Assembly (NCBI RefSeq): GCF_021278985.1 | Contig: NZ_CP082833.1 | Coordinates: forward strand, 3,224,001-3,288,000 | Source: Citrobacter rodentium NBRC 105723 = DSM 16636 | GTDB taxonomy: Bacteria; Pseudomonadota; Gammaproteobacteria; Enterobacterales; Enterobacteriaceae | Length of the DNA stretch: 64,000 nt | Reading direction: 5' to 3' | In this document: piece by piece, positions 34,591 to 42,971 of the stretch | Position numbering within the stretch: the stretch's first letter is position 1 | Layout: every line of letters starts with the position of its first letter | Program-made: the position numbers and the translations under genes | The notes under the pieces: generated by a model | The model's database searches: none | Told to the model about the DNA's origin: nothing | Seen by the model: only the letters and a program-made list of their open reading frames with translations

Positions 34591-35388
34591 ATGCAGCCTG
34601 ACCTGCTCAATCGCACGCTTGCCGTGCGCACTTTGCAACAGTTTCGAACCCTTTCCCCCTTAATCCACTGTATGACGAATGATGTGGTGCAGAGCTTTAC
34701 GGCAAATACGCTGCTGGCGCTCGGCGCTTCTCCGGCAATGGTTATTGAGCCCGACGAGGCGCGACAGTTCGCGTCGGTTGCCAGCGCGCTGCTGATCAAC
34801 GTAGGTACGCTGACTGAAGCGCGCGCAATGGCGATGCGAGGCGCGGTTGAGCAGGCGAACAGCGTCAATACGCCCTGGGCGCTTGACCCGGTCGCCGTGG
34901 GCGCGCTCGACTTTCGCCGTCGCTTTTGTCTGGCACTGCTGGCGTTAAAACCCGCCGCTATTCGCGGCAATGCTTCGGAAATTATGGCCCTGGCTGGCGT
35001 GACGGCGGGTGGTCGGGGCGTTGATACCACCGATGCCGCCGCAGCCGCGTTACCGGCGGCGCGGCAGCTGGCTGCCCGCACCGACGCTATCATCGTCGTT
35101 ACGGGGGAAGTGGACTACGTGACGGACGGCGAGCGCGTTCTTACCGTAGCGGGCGGTGATCCGCTTATGACCCGTGTTGTTGGCACCGGCAGCGCGCTTT
35201 CGGCGGTGGTTGCTGCCGCCTGCGCGCTGCCAGGCAACAAAATCGAGAATATCGCCTCCGCCTGTTGCTGGATGAAGCTGGCGGGGCAGCGTGCGACGGA
35301 AAGCTGTCAGGGGCCGGGCAGTTTTCTTCCGGCGTTCATTGATGCGCTTTATCTGCTGGGGACGGAGGTGAAGCATGAAACGGATTAA
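34591..35388 (+). CDS. thiM: Hydroxyethylthiazole kinase
   Basis: A 265-residue product from the ATG at 34591 behind AGGAG; the longer frame from 34558 overlaps the riboswitch platform. It phosphorylates hydroxyethylthiazole in the thiamine salvage path. Conserved segments include LIHCMTNDVVQSFTANTLLA and the C-terminal GDPLMTRVVGTGSALSAVVA, with the anion-hole glycines. It overlaps thiD by 14 bases. Confidence 0.96.
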   Translation: MQPDLLNRTLAVRTLQQFRTLSPLIHCMTNDVVQSFTANTLLALGASPAMVIEPDEARQFASVASALLINVGTLTEARAMAMRGAVEQANSVNTPWALDPVAVGALDFRRRFCLALLALKPAAIRGNASEIMALAGVTAGGRGVDTTDAAAAALPAARQLAARTDAIIVVTGEVDYVTDGERVLTVAGGDPLMTRVVGTGSALSAVVAAACALPGNKIENIASACCWMKLAGQRATESCQGPGSFLPAFIDALYLLGTEVKHETD

Positions 35389-36175
35389 TGCGTTAACGAT
35401 CGCCGGCACCGACCCCAGCGGCGGCGCAGGTATTCAGGCCGATCTGAAAACGTTCTCGGCGCTCGGCGCATACGGCTGCTCCGTCATCACCGCGCTGGTG
35501 GCGCAGAATACGCGTGGCGTACAGTCGGTGTATCGTATTGCGCCGGATTTTGTCGCCGCCCAGCTGGACTCCGTGTTCAGTGACGTCCGCATTGATACCA
35601 CCAAGATTGGGATGCTGGCGGAAACGGATATCGTGGAAGCGGTCGCCGAAAGGCTGCAGCGCCACCAGGTACAGAATGTCGTGCTGGACACCGTCATGCT
35701 GGCGAAAAGCGGCGATCCGCTGTTGTCGCCTTCGGCGGTAGCCACGCTGCGCACGCGTCTGCTGCCGCAGGTGTCGCTGATCACGCCGAACCTGCCGGAA
35801 GCGGCGGCGCTACTGGAGTGCCCACACGCCCGTACCGAGAGAGAGATGCTGGAGCAGGGGCGGGCGCTGCTGGCATCAGGCTGCGGCGCGGTGCTGATGA
35901 AAGGCGGCCATCTCGACGATGACCAAAGCCCGGACTGGCTCTTTACCCCGGCAGGCGAACAGCGCTTCACCGCTGTGCGCGTGAATACCAAAAATACCCA
36001 CGGCACCGGCTGCACGCTGTCTGCCGCGCTGGCGGCGTTGCGCCCGCGGCACGGCGACTGGGCCGGTACGGTGCAGGAGGCGAAAGCGTGGCTCTCCGCG
36101 GCGCTGGCTCAGGCGGACACGCTGGAGGTTGGCGCGGGCATCGGCCCGGTACATCATTTCCATGCGTGGTGGTAG
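35375..36175 (+). CDS. thiD: Hydroxymethylpyrimidine kinase / HMP-phosphate kinase
   Basis: A 266-residue ribokinase-fold enzyme that phosphorylates HMP and then HMP-P for thiamine synthesis and salvage. It has the N-terminal TIAGTDPSGGAGIQADLKTF and the C-terminal NTKNTHGTGCTLSAALAA, which holds the anion hole and catalytic base. It is coupled to thiM and thus under the same riboswitch. Confidence 0.96.
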   Translation: MKRINALTIAGTDPSGGAGIQADLKTFSALGAYGCSVITALVAQNTRGVQSVYRIAPDFVAAQLDSVFSDVRIDTTKIGMLAETDIVEAVAERLQRHQVQNVVLDTVMLAKSGDPLLSPSAVATLRTRLLPQVSLITPNLPEAAALLECPHARTEREMLEQGRALLASGCGAVLMKGGHLDDDQSPDWLFTPAGEQRFTAVRVNTKNTHGTGCTLSAALAALRPRHGDWAGTVQEAKAWLSAALAQADTLEVGAGIGPVHHFHAWW

Positions 36176-36216
36176 CGTATATACTGGCAAAAGTGTTGCT
36201 GTCAGGAAAAACGCCC

Positions 36217-36963
36217 ATGGAACAAGCGCATACCCGGCTTATCGCTCAACTGAACGAACGTATCACAGCGGCGGATAATACGCCGCTTTATATTAAGTTT
36301 GCCGAGACGGTAAAGAATGCCGTACGCAGCGGCGTGCTGGAGCATGGCAATATTTTACCCGGCGAGCGGGATCTCAGTCAGTTAACCGGCGTGTCGCGCA
36401 TCACGGTGCGTAAAGCGATGCAGGCGCTGGAGGACGAGGGGGTGGTCACCCGCGCGCGCGGTTACGGCACCCAGATTAACAACATCTTTGAATACTCTTT
36501 GAAAGAGGCGCGCGGCTTTTCGCAGCAGGTTGTCCTGCGTGGGAAAAAGCCGGACACCCTGTGGGTCAACAAGCGGATCGTTAAATGCCCGGATGAGGTT
36601 GCGCAACAGCTGGCGATTGCCGCAGGCAGCGACGTCTTTTTACTGAAGCGCATCCGTTACGTCGACGAGGACGCGGTTTCGATTGAAGAGTCCTGGGTTC
36701 CGGCTCATCTTATTGATGATGCAGATGAGATTGGCGTATCGCTGTACGATTATTTCCGCAGCCATCATATTCATCCGCAGCGTACCCGTTCGCGGGTGAG
36801 CGCAAAAATGCCCGATGCGGAGTTCCAGTCGCATATCCGTCTGGACAGCAAAGTCCCGATACTGGTAATCAAACAGGTGGCTCTTGATCAGCAACAGCGC
36901 CCGATTGAGTACAGCATCAGCTATTGCCGCAGCGACCTCTATGTTTTTGTTTGTGAAGAGTAG
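36217..36963 (+). CDS. yegW: YegW, GntR/HutC-family regulator
   Basis: A 248-residue product from the ATG at 36217 (MEQAHTRLIAQLNERIT), the same length as E. coli. The N-terminal winged helix includes GVSRITVRKAMQALEDEG and RGYGTQ; the C-terminal UTRA domain binds an effector. It is convergent with the yegTUV genes and is the likely regulator of them. Effector and targets are not known. A 17-base imperfect palindrome before yegT is a candidate operator. Confidence 0.93.
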   Translation: MEQAHTRLIAQLNERITAADNTPLYIKFAETVKNAVRSGVLEHGNILPGERDLSQLTGVSRITVRKAMQALEDEGVVTRARGYGTQINNIFEYSLKEARGFSQQVVLRGKKPDTLWVNKRIVKCPDEVAQQLAIAAGSDVFLLKRIRYVDEDAVSIEESWVPAHLIDDADEIGVSLYDYFRSHHIHPQRTRSRVSAKMPDAEFQSHIRLDSKVPILVIKQVALDQQQRPIEYSISYCRSDLYVFVCEE

Positions 36964-36967
36964 GCGG

Positions 36968-37933
36968 CTATTGCGCGTTAAGCGCCACCCGCAGCTCCTC
37001 ACGAAACGGCGCGCAGTCGCCGCCGCGATGTCCCACGACCCACGAGGCCACGGCGTTGCCGAGCAGCACCGCGTCGGCCTGCGGCCAGCCGGACGCCAGC
37101 CCAGCCAGCATACCCCCGGCGTGGCTGTCGCCTGCGCCAATGGTATCGACAACCGTTGTCGGGAAGGCGGGCACGCAACCCGCGTCGCGTTCAGTAAAAT
37201 ACCACGCCCCCTCTTTATCGTGACGCACCACCAGCGGCGCGGCGAACCGCGCCACCCACTCAGCGCCAAACGCCTGCATATCCTTGCTCAGCGCTAACCG
37301 CGCCCCGGCGATTTCAGCTTCCTGCCGGTTGAGCGACACCAGCGGACGGCAGGCCAGAACGCGCGACATCAGCTGTTCAGGGATATCGGCGATACGCGGG
37401 CCGAAATCGATAAACGGCGTAACGCCCTCCAGCCCTTCCAGCCAGGCGACCAGCCGTTCGCCGCACGGAGCAGCCAGTTGATAGCCGGAAAGATAGAGCA
37501 GACTGCCGCGGGCGACCGCGAGCTGCGCCAGCCACTCAGCGCTCCACTGGTTTTCGACGCCGCTGAAAGACATAAAGGTGCGTTCCCCGTCCGGCTCAAC
37601 CAGCGCCAGACACCAGCCGTTATCGCCGTGGGCGTTATCGATGAGGCTGTGCAGCCCCTCTTTGGCCATCCGGTTGCGGATAATCTCCGCCCACACGCCC
37701 TGACCGAGCGGCAGGGCGTGGCTGGCCTCTATTCCCAGCCTCTTCAGGGCGACGGCGACGTTGAGCGCGCAGCCGCCGACGTTAACGCTTTGCTGTTTGA
37801 GTTCAATATCACAGCCGCGCCCGGGCAGGGCACTGGCGTCGGCAATCACATCAATCACCGCCGCCCCGACCACCATAACTGGCCGACGGGCGTGCAGGTC
37901 GCTAAGCCGTTCGTACAGTCGCGAAGCGTTCAT
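36968..37933 (-). CDS. yegV: YegV, PfkB-family sugar/nucleoside kinase
   Basis: A 321-residue product. The PfkB signatures are present: GGCALNVAVALKRLG near residue 53 and DTIGAGDSHAGGMLAG near 258 with the catalytic aspartate. It probably phosphorylates a ribose- or nucleoside-like product made by YegU. Its start overlaps the yegU stop by 4 bases, and it ends 4 bases from the convergent yegW stop. Confidence 0.92.
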   Translation of the reverse strand: MNASRLYERLSDLHARRPVMVVGAAVIDVIADASALPGRGCDIELKQQSVNVGGCALNVAVALKRLGIEASHALPLGQGVWAEIIRNRMAKEGLHSLIDNAHGDNGWCLALVEPDGERTFMSFSGVENQWSAEWLAQLAVARGSLLYLSGYQLAAPCGERLVAWLEGLEGVTPFIDFGPRIADIPEQLMSRVLACRPLVSLNRQEAEIAGARLALSKDMQAFGAEWVARFAAPLVVRHDKEGAWYFTERDAGCVPAFPTTVVDTIGAGDSHAGGMLAGLASGWPQADAVLLGNAVASWVVGHRGGDCAPFREELRVALNAQ

Positions 37934-38934
37934 GCCTCCTCCCGCTGCTGGCGCAGGCGCGCAAGTTCCGTGGCGTAGCGAGCGAAATCAAGCTGGTTGG
38001 CCGCATCCAGCTCCCGTTTCAGCGTCGGATCGATGGCGTCAATGCCGTGCAGCGCGCCGCAAATAGCGGTGGCCATCGCGCCGATAGTATCGGTATCGCC
38101 GCCGAGATTGGCGCACAGCACCGCGCAGCGGCCAGGATCGGTCTGCGCCAGTTCAACCATCGCAACGGCGCAGGCCACCGATTCAAGGGTGCTGGTGCCG
38201 GTTCCCACGACCTGATACAGCTGTTCGCTGGCCGTTTCGACGCCCTCGGCCTGGTGCACGATTTTCAGCGCCATCTCCAGCCGCGCGGCCAGCGAAGCGC
38301 TGAAGGTGGTGATCCGTCTCTCCTGTGCGTGCCGGGCGATAGCCGGTAGCGATACCACGATATCGGACCACGCTTCGCCGTCGACGGCGCGTGAGATTGC
38401 CCATGCGACCACCACCGCCCCGGCAATGGCGAGATCCGACTTATGGGTCGGGCTGGAGGCCAGCGCCACGTCGTCGATAAAGGCGTTAAGATCGCGCGCC
38501 GGAAGCAGACAGCCTAAGGGCGAAACGCGCATCGCCGCGCCGTTGGTGACGCCGTTGTTCTCCAGCTCCGCCACCGGCCTGCCGTCGCGTATGGCATTGA
38601 GCGCGATTTTCGACGTCGGGCCGAGGACGTTTTTATTGAAGGCGTCAAAACGCAGCGCCCAGTCGAGAATATGGCGGCCTATCAGTTCCGGGTCGATCGC
38701 CCCCTCGCGCTCCAGCAGTGCATCCGCCAGACAGAGCGCCATTGAGGTATCGTCGGTAAACTCCGCCCGCTTAAAATAGCAGGCGGCGCTATTTTCTTGC
38801 GGGCCCGGCAGGAAGCGATCGATCCAGCCGAAGTGCGCTTTGACGCGGCTTCGTGGCCACAGTTCGGATGGCATTCCCATCGCATCCCCTAACGCCTGCC
38901 CGTAAAGAGCACCGAGAATACGCTCTGCTTTCAT
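37930..38934 (-). CDS. yegU: YegU, ADP-ribosylglycohydrolase-family protein
   Basis: A 334-residue product of the ADP-ribosyl-glycohydrolase (DraG/ARH) fold. The two metal-binding parts are visible: EFTDDTSMALCLADALL near residue 58 and GGDTDTIGAMATAICGALHG near 278. Members cleave ADP-ribose or a related N-glycosidic bond. The transporter before it and the kinase after it suggest a nucleoside or ribosyl scavenging route. The substrate is unknown. Confidence 0.92.
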   Translation of the reverse strand: MKAERILGALYGQALGDAMGMPSELWPRSRVKAHFGWIDRFLPGPQENSAACYFKRAEFTDDTSMALCLADALLEREGAIDPELIGRHILDWALRFDAFNKNVLGPTSKIALNAIRDGRPVAELENNGVTNGAAMRVSPLGCLLPARDLNAFIDDVALASSPTHKSDLAIAGAVVVAWAISRAVDGEAWSDIVVSLPAIARHAQERRITTFSASLAARLEMALKIVHQAEGVETASEQLYQVVGTGTSTLESVACAVAMVELAQTDPGRCAVLCANLGGDTDTIGAMATAICGALHGIDAIDPTLKRELDAANQLDFARYATELARLRQQREEA

Positions 38935-40202
38935 TTTACTTCCCCTTGTGTCAACGCCGTATCGCGAACCTCAATAGCGGTAATCTCTCTGTCCGATTCG
39001 CGAAAGAAAATCATAAATAACACGGCAATCACCGCAATCATTACCGCGCCGAATGTCCACATCCCTGCCCAGTTGAAGGTGAGACCATTGACCGGCTGCG
39101 GATACGCAAACATTTTCTCCATCATTACCCCGCCGAGGCGGTAGCCGAGCAGGCTGCCAAAGCCCTGACAGCAGAGCGTGATAAGCCCCTGCGCCGCGGT
39201 GCGCATATGCACCGGCGCTTTTTTATCCACGTAGATATAGGCGGTCACGTAGTAGAAATCGTAGCTTACGCCGTGCAGCAAAATGCCAAGGAACAGCAGG
39301 GCATAAGTGAAGTATTCTTCTGCGCCGCCGTAGATAAAGAACGCGTAGCGGATCGCCGCGGTGATAAGACCAAGTAATAATACCTTCTTAATACCAAAAC
39401 GTTTGGTGAAAAACGGCAGCGCCAGCATAAAGAAGATTTCGGAGAACTGACCGAGCGTCATCCAGCCGGTGGCGTTTTTCATGCCGACTTCCGTCAGATA
39501 GCCGTTGGCGAAGATGTAATAAAACGCCAGCGGCATGGCGAACAGGAACGAGCAGAAGAAAAAGACGAGGAAGTTTTTATCGCGCAGCAGGATCAGCGCG
39601 TCCAGCCCGAGCATCACTTTGAGGTTCATCTTGCCGGTGCTTTTCGGCGGCGTATCCGGCAGGAAGAGGGCGAATACGCCCAGTAAGACGGAGCTGGCGG
39701 CGGTGATCAGCAGCGGAATATTGGTTGGAGAGATGTCGCTATAGCCCAGCATCTGCGGCAGGAAGCCGCAGACGAGCCCGGAGGCGATCCAGCCGAGGAT
39801 GCCCATCACGCGGATGCGGGGAAAATCGCGCTCCACGTCCGGTACGTTAGCGAAGGCGATACTGTTGGTCAGCGCGATAGTCGGCATATAGGTGAGCGAG
39901 TAGGCCAGCAGCAGCGGGAAGAAGCTGGCGAAGGTGGTTTGCTGAGCGGCAAAATAGATCAGCGCGGCGCCAGCGAACATCAGCACCGCCAGCACTTTCT
40001 GCGCCGGGAAAAAGCGGTCTGTGAGCGATCCGACAAGGATTGGCGACAGAATAGCGGCAATGGCGGTACAGGCGTAGGACCAGCCGATCTCGCCGGCGGT
40101 AAAGCCGCTTTTACTCAGCCAGAGCCACAGCGGAACGAACCAGGCTCCCCAGATAAACCACTCGACGAACATCATGAACGACAGTTTCACTGTAGTTTTC
40201 AT
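38931..40202 (-). CDS. yegT: YegT, nucleoside:H+ symporter family transporter
   Basis: A 423-residue, 12-segment protein of the NupG/XapB nucleoside symporter family. The start MKTTVKLSFMMFVEWFIWGA at 40202 matches E. coli; an upstream ATG at 40217 adds five residues. FFTKRFGIKKVLLLGL and ILLHGVSYDFYYVTAYIYVD are typical of the family. It is the first gene of yegTUV; the overlaps of 4 bases at each junction show one operon. Confidence 0.93.
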   Translation of the reverse strand: MKTTVKLSFMMFVEWFIWGAWFVPLWLWLSKSGFTAGEIGWSYACTAIAAILSPILVGSLTDRFFPAQKVLAVLMFAGAALIYFAAQQTTFASFFPLLLAYSLTYMPTIALTNSIAFANVPDVERDFPRIRVMGILGWIASGLVCGFLPQMLGYSDISPTNIPLLITAASSVLLGVFALFLPDTPPKSTGKMNLKVMLGLDALILLRDKNFLVFFFCSFLFAMPLAFYYIFANGYLTEVGMKNATGWMTLGQFSEIFFMLALPFFTKRFGIKKVLLLGLITAAIRYAFFIYGGAEEYFTYALLFLGILLHGVSYDFYYVTAYIYVDKKAPVHMRTAAQGLITLCCQGFGSLLGYRLGGVMMEKMFAYPQPVNGLTFNWAGMWTFGAVMIAVIAVLFMIFFRESDREITAIEVRDTALTQGEVK

Positions 40203-40240
40203 CTTTAAATCCTTCATGACAGGTAAGGTACGCTAAGACA

Positions 40241-40257
40241 GTACCATTTAATAATAC
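40241..40257. promoter_or_regulatory. Candidate operator before yegT
   Basis: GTACCATTTAATAATAC is a 17-base imperfect palindrome (GTA, two free, ATTTAAT, two free, TAC), 39 bases before the yegT start. GTA...TAC ends with an AT centre fit HutC-type GntR operators, and yegW encodes such a regulator at the other end of the operon. A nearby perfect 11-base palindrome ACCTTTAAGGT (40267-40277) may belong to the same site. Confidence 0.4.
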
Positions 40258-40452
40258 CTTTCAAATACCTTTAAGGTGAAATATTGACCGGCGTAACACT
40301 TTTTCGTCAGTGAATCGTGCCAGCAGATAGCACTGAAAACATGCCCTGCAAATGGAAAAAATGGCCGCTCAGTACCAGGCTTATTGCTGCCCGCAAAAGC
40401 GGGTCAGGATAATCCACATTCCGAATTATTCGGAACTTACGGGAGCATAGCT

Positions 40453-41505
40453 ATGACCGATATTGCGCAGTTGCTTGGCAAAGACGCCGACAGCCTTTTA
40501 CAGCATCGTTGTATGACTATTCCATCCGATCAGCTCTACCTGCCGGGTCACGACTACGTTGACCGCGTCATGGTAGATAACAACCGTCCGCCAGCGGTGC
40601 TGCGTAATATGCAGACGCTGTATAATACCGGACGTCTCGCCGGAACCGGATATCTGTCGATTCTGCCGGTTGACCAGGGCGTGGAGCACTCGGCTGGCGC
40701 CTCCTTCGCCGCCAACCCGCTCTATTTCGATCCGAAGAACATCGTTGAGCTGGCGATTGAAGCGGGCTGCAACTGTGTGGCCTCCACTTACGGCGTGCTG
40801 GCCTCCGTCTCGCGCCGCTACGCCCACCGCATTCCCTTCCTGGTGAAGCTGAACCATAACGAAACCCTGAGCTACCCAACCGAGTACGACCAGACGCTGT
40901 ACGCCAGCGTTGAGCAGGCCTTTAATATGGGCGCGGTGGCCGTAGGCGCCACGATTTACTTTGGTTCAGAGCAGTCACGTCGCCAGATTGAAGAGATTTC
41001 CGCCGCCTTTGAACGCGCCCATGAACTGGGAATGGTCACCGTGCTGTGGGCCTATCTGCGTAACTCCGCGTTCAAGAAAGATGGCACGGATTACCATGTC
41101 TCCGCCGATTTAACCGGGCAGGCCAACCACCTGGCGGCAACCATCGGCGCGGATATCGTTAAGCAGAAAATGGCGGAAAACAACGGCGGCTATAAGGCGG
41201 TGAACTTCGGCTATACCGATGAGCGCGTGTACAGCAAGCTGACCAGTGATAATCCCATCGATCTGGTGCGTTATCAGCTGGCGAACTGCTATATGGGGCG
41301 CGCGGGCCTGATCAACTCCGGCGGCGCCGCGGGCGGCGAAACCGATTTAAGCGATGCGGTACGCACGGCGGTGATTAACAAACGCGCCGGCGGCATGGGG
41401 CTGATTCTCGGTCGCAAAGCCTTCAAAAAATCGATGGCCGATGGCGTGAAGCTGATCAACGCCGTACAGGATGTTTATCTCGACAACAAGGTCACCATCG
41501 CGTAA
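40453..41505 (+). CDS. fbaB: Fructose-bisphosphate aldolase class I
   Basis: A 350-residue product from the ATG at 40453 (MTDIAQLLGKDADSLLQ), the same length as E. coli FbaB. DhnA-type, Schiff-base aldolase that splits fructose 1,6-bisphosphate; decameric in E. coli and used mainly in gluconeogenesis. Conserved segments include LPVDQGVEHSAGASFA and KAVNFGYTDERVYSKL. It is divergent from yegT and closed by a strong hairpin. Confidence 0.97.
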   Translation: MTDIAQLLGKDADSLLQHRCMTIPSDQLYLPGHDYVDRVMVDNNRPPAVLRNMQTLYNTGRLAGTGYLSILPVDQGVEHSAGASFAANPLYFDPKNIVELAIEAGCNCVASTYGVLASVSRRYAHRIPFLVKLNHNETLSYPTEYDQTLYASVEQAFNMGAVAVGATIYFGSEQSRRQIEEISAAFERAHELGMVTVLWAYLRNSAFKKDGTDYHVSADLTGQANHLAATIGADIVKQKMAENNGGYKAVNFGYTDERVYSKLTSDNPIDLVRYQLANCYMGRAGLINSGGAAGGETDLSDAVRTAVINKRAGGMGLILGRKAFKKSMADGVKLINAVQDVYLDNKVTIA

Positions 41506-41510
41506 AAAAA

Positions 41511-41544
41511 CGGGCTGCGGCGCGCTGCCGCAGCCGTTAATTTT
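41511..41544 (+). terminator. Terminator of fbaB
   Basis: GGCTGCGGC (41513-41521) and GCCGCAGCC (41527-41535) form a perfect 9-base stem with a 5-base loop, followed by GTTAATTTT. It starts 8 bases after the fbaB stop. Confidence 0.85.
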
Positions 41545-41545
41545 C

Positions 41546-41732
41546 ATTCGAAACCCCATTTCAGTAAATTCGCACCCCCTTGCCGATCTGCTTCACATTT
41601 CCTTCTTCTTTTGTGAAAAGTATCACCTCCTGCCGTGCATATGCCCAAAAAATAGCCGCCCCTTAGCGAGAATTGTCCGAAGCGAAGACGCTTTTTTGCA
41701 CATACATTGAATTTCGAAACAGCATTTCAAAG
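41546..41732 (+). promoter_or_regulatory. Two matching GAAA-N5-TTTC sites upstream of the enolase-superfamily gene
   Basis: TTCGAAACCCCATTTCA (41547-41563) and TTCGAAACAGCATTTCA (41713-41729) differ at only two central bases and lie 166 bases apart. Each is a small inverted repeat, GAAAC-N2-CATTTC. The second is 21 bases before the ATG at 41751. Spaced pairs like this are typical of operators. The regulator is not encoded here. Confidence 0.45.
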
Positions 41733-41750
41733 CTGCGCTAAGGACTCTCA

Positions 41751-42905
41751 ATGAAAATAGAATCTGTCAACGTTACCGTTTTCCAGTATCCAACGCGTCG
41801 GGTCGCCGACAGCGCCGGACATTCCCATCCCGGTCCCGAAAATCTGGCGAAAATGGCCATGCTCACCATTACCGCTGACGACGGCAGCCAGGGATATTCC
41901 TTCGCGCCGCCGGAAGTGGTGCGCCCGTTCGTGGTGAACACCTTTTTCCGCAAAGTGATGACGGGGCAGGACCCGTTCAACCGCGAACGCATCTGGCAGG
42001 ATCTGGTTCACTGGCAGCGGGGCAGCGCCCATCAGCTCACCGAACGGGCGCTGTCGTTTGTTGAGCAGGCGCTGTGGGATCTGATTGGCCGCAAGCTCAA
42101 TATGCCGGTGTATAAGCTGCTCGGCGGCTATCGCGACAAGGTGCCGGCGTACGGCAGCACGATGTGCGGCGACGATCTACCCGGTGGGCTTTCAACGCCG
42201 GAGGAGTATGCGGCCTTTGCCGAAAAGCTGGTCGCGCGCGGCTATAAGGCGATCAAGCTGCATACCTGGATGCCGCCGGTGTCTTTCGCGCCGAACCCGA
42301 AAATGGACGTTAAAGCCTGCGCTGCGGTGCGTGAAGCGGTGGGGCCGGATATTGAGCTAATGATTGACGGCTATCACTGGTACAGCCGTACCGATGCGCT
42401 GTACATCGGCAAGGAATTAGAGAAGCTGAACTTCGCCTGGTTTGAGGAGCCGATGGAGGAGGAGAGCATGGCCTCCTACGCCTGGCTGGCGGCAAATCTC
42501 TCCATTCCGGTTATCGGTCCGGAAAGTCTGGGCGGTAAGCACCACAGCCGCGCCGACTGGGTGAAGGCGGGCGCCTGCGACATTCTGCGCGCCGGGGCTA
42601 ACGGCGTGGGCGGTATTTCGCCGACGCTGAAGGTGGCGAATCTGGCGGAGTCGTTCGGTATGGATTGCGAAGTTCACGGTAACGGCGCGGCAAGCCTTGC
42701 GGTCATCGGCGCGATCAAAAACTGCCGCTGGTACGAACGCGGGCTGTTGCATCCGTTCCTCGACTACGATGAACCGGCCGCTTATCTCAACCGCATCGTG
42801 GATCCGATGGACGCCGACGGCTTTGTCCATCTGCCGCAGCGCCCGGGTCTCGGTGAGGACATTAATTTTGCCTATATCGAAGCCCATACCGTCAGCCATG
42901 ACTGA
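41751..42905 (+). CDS. Enolase-superfamily enzyme (mandelate racemase-like), substrate unknown
   Basis: A 384-residue product. The N-terminal capping domain covers about 1-125 and a TIM barrel follows. Catalytic and metal residues can be placed by pattern: Lys169-x-His171 on strand 2, metal ligands Asp206 (LMIDGYHWYS), Glu232 (WFEEP) and Glu258 (VIGPES), then Asp277 and His309 (CEVHGNG), which form the His-Asp dyad of the mandelate racemase subgroup. Such enzymes racemise or dehydrate hydroxy acids or sugar acids. K-x-H is not the K-x-K of dipeptide epimerases, so a sugar-acid type substrate is more likely despite the peptide-type transporter downstream. It starts a five-gene transporter cluster. 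Confidence 0.88.
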   Translation: MKIESVNVTVFQYPTRRVADSAGHSHPGPENLAKMAMLTITADDGSQGYSFAPPEVVRPFVVNTFFRKVMTGQDPFNRERIWQDLVHWQRGSAHQLTERALSFVEQALWDLIGRKLNMPVYKLLGGYRDKVPAYGSTMCGDDLPGGLSTPEEYAAFAEKLVARGYKAIKLHTWMPPVSFAPNPKMDVKACAAVREAVGPDIELMIDGYHWYSRTDALYIGKELEKLNFAWFEEPMEEESMASYAWLAANLSIPVIGPESLGGKHHSRADWVKAGACDILRAGANGVGGISPTLKVANLAESFGMDCEVHGNGAASLAVIGAIKNCRWYERGLLHPFLDYDEPAAYLNRIVDPMDADGFVHLPQRPGLGEDINFAYIEAHTVSHD

Positions 42906-42919
42906 CTAAAAACAAGACA

Positions 42920-42943
42920 TGCCCGATAAGCGGCGCTGTCGGG
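42920..42943. repeat. REP-like palindrome
   Basis: GCCCGATAAG, a short link and GCTGTCGGGC form a REP-like hairpin between the enolase-family gene and the binding-protein gene. It may partly separate their expression. Confidence 0.6.
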
Positions 42944-42971
42944 CAAAGTGTACCCTACAGGCGATATATCC

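Noticed and set aside
41751..42905. Dipeptide epimerase as the function of the enolase-superfamily protein
   Set aside because: Peptide-type ABC genes suggest it, but strand 2 carries Lys-x-His and there is an Asp277/His309 dyad, unlike the K-x-K plus late lysine of dipeptide epimerases.
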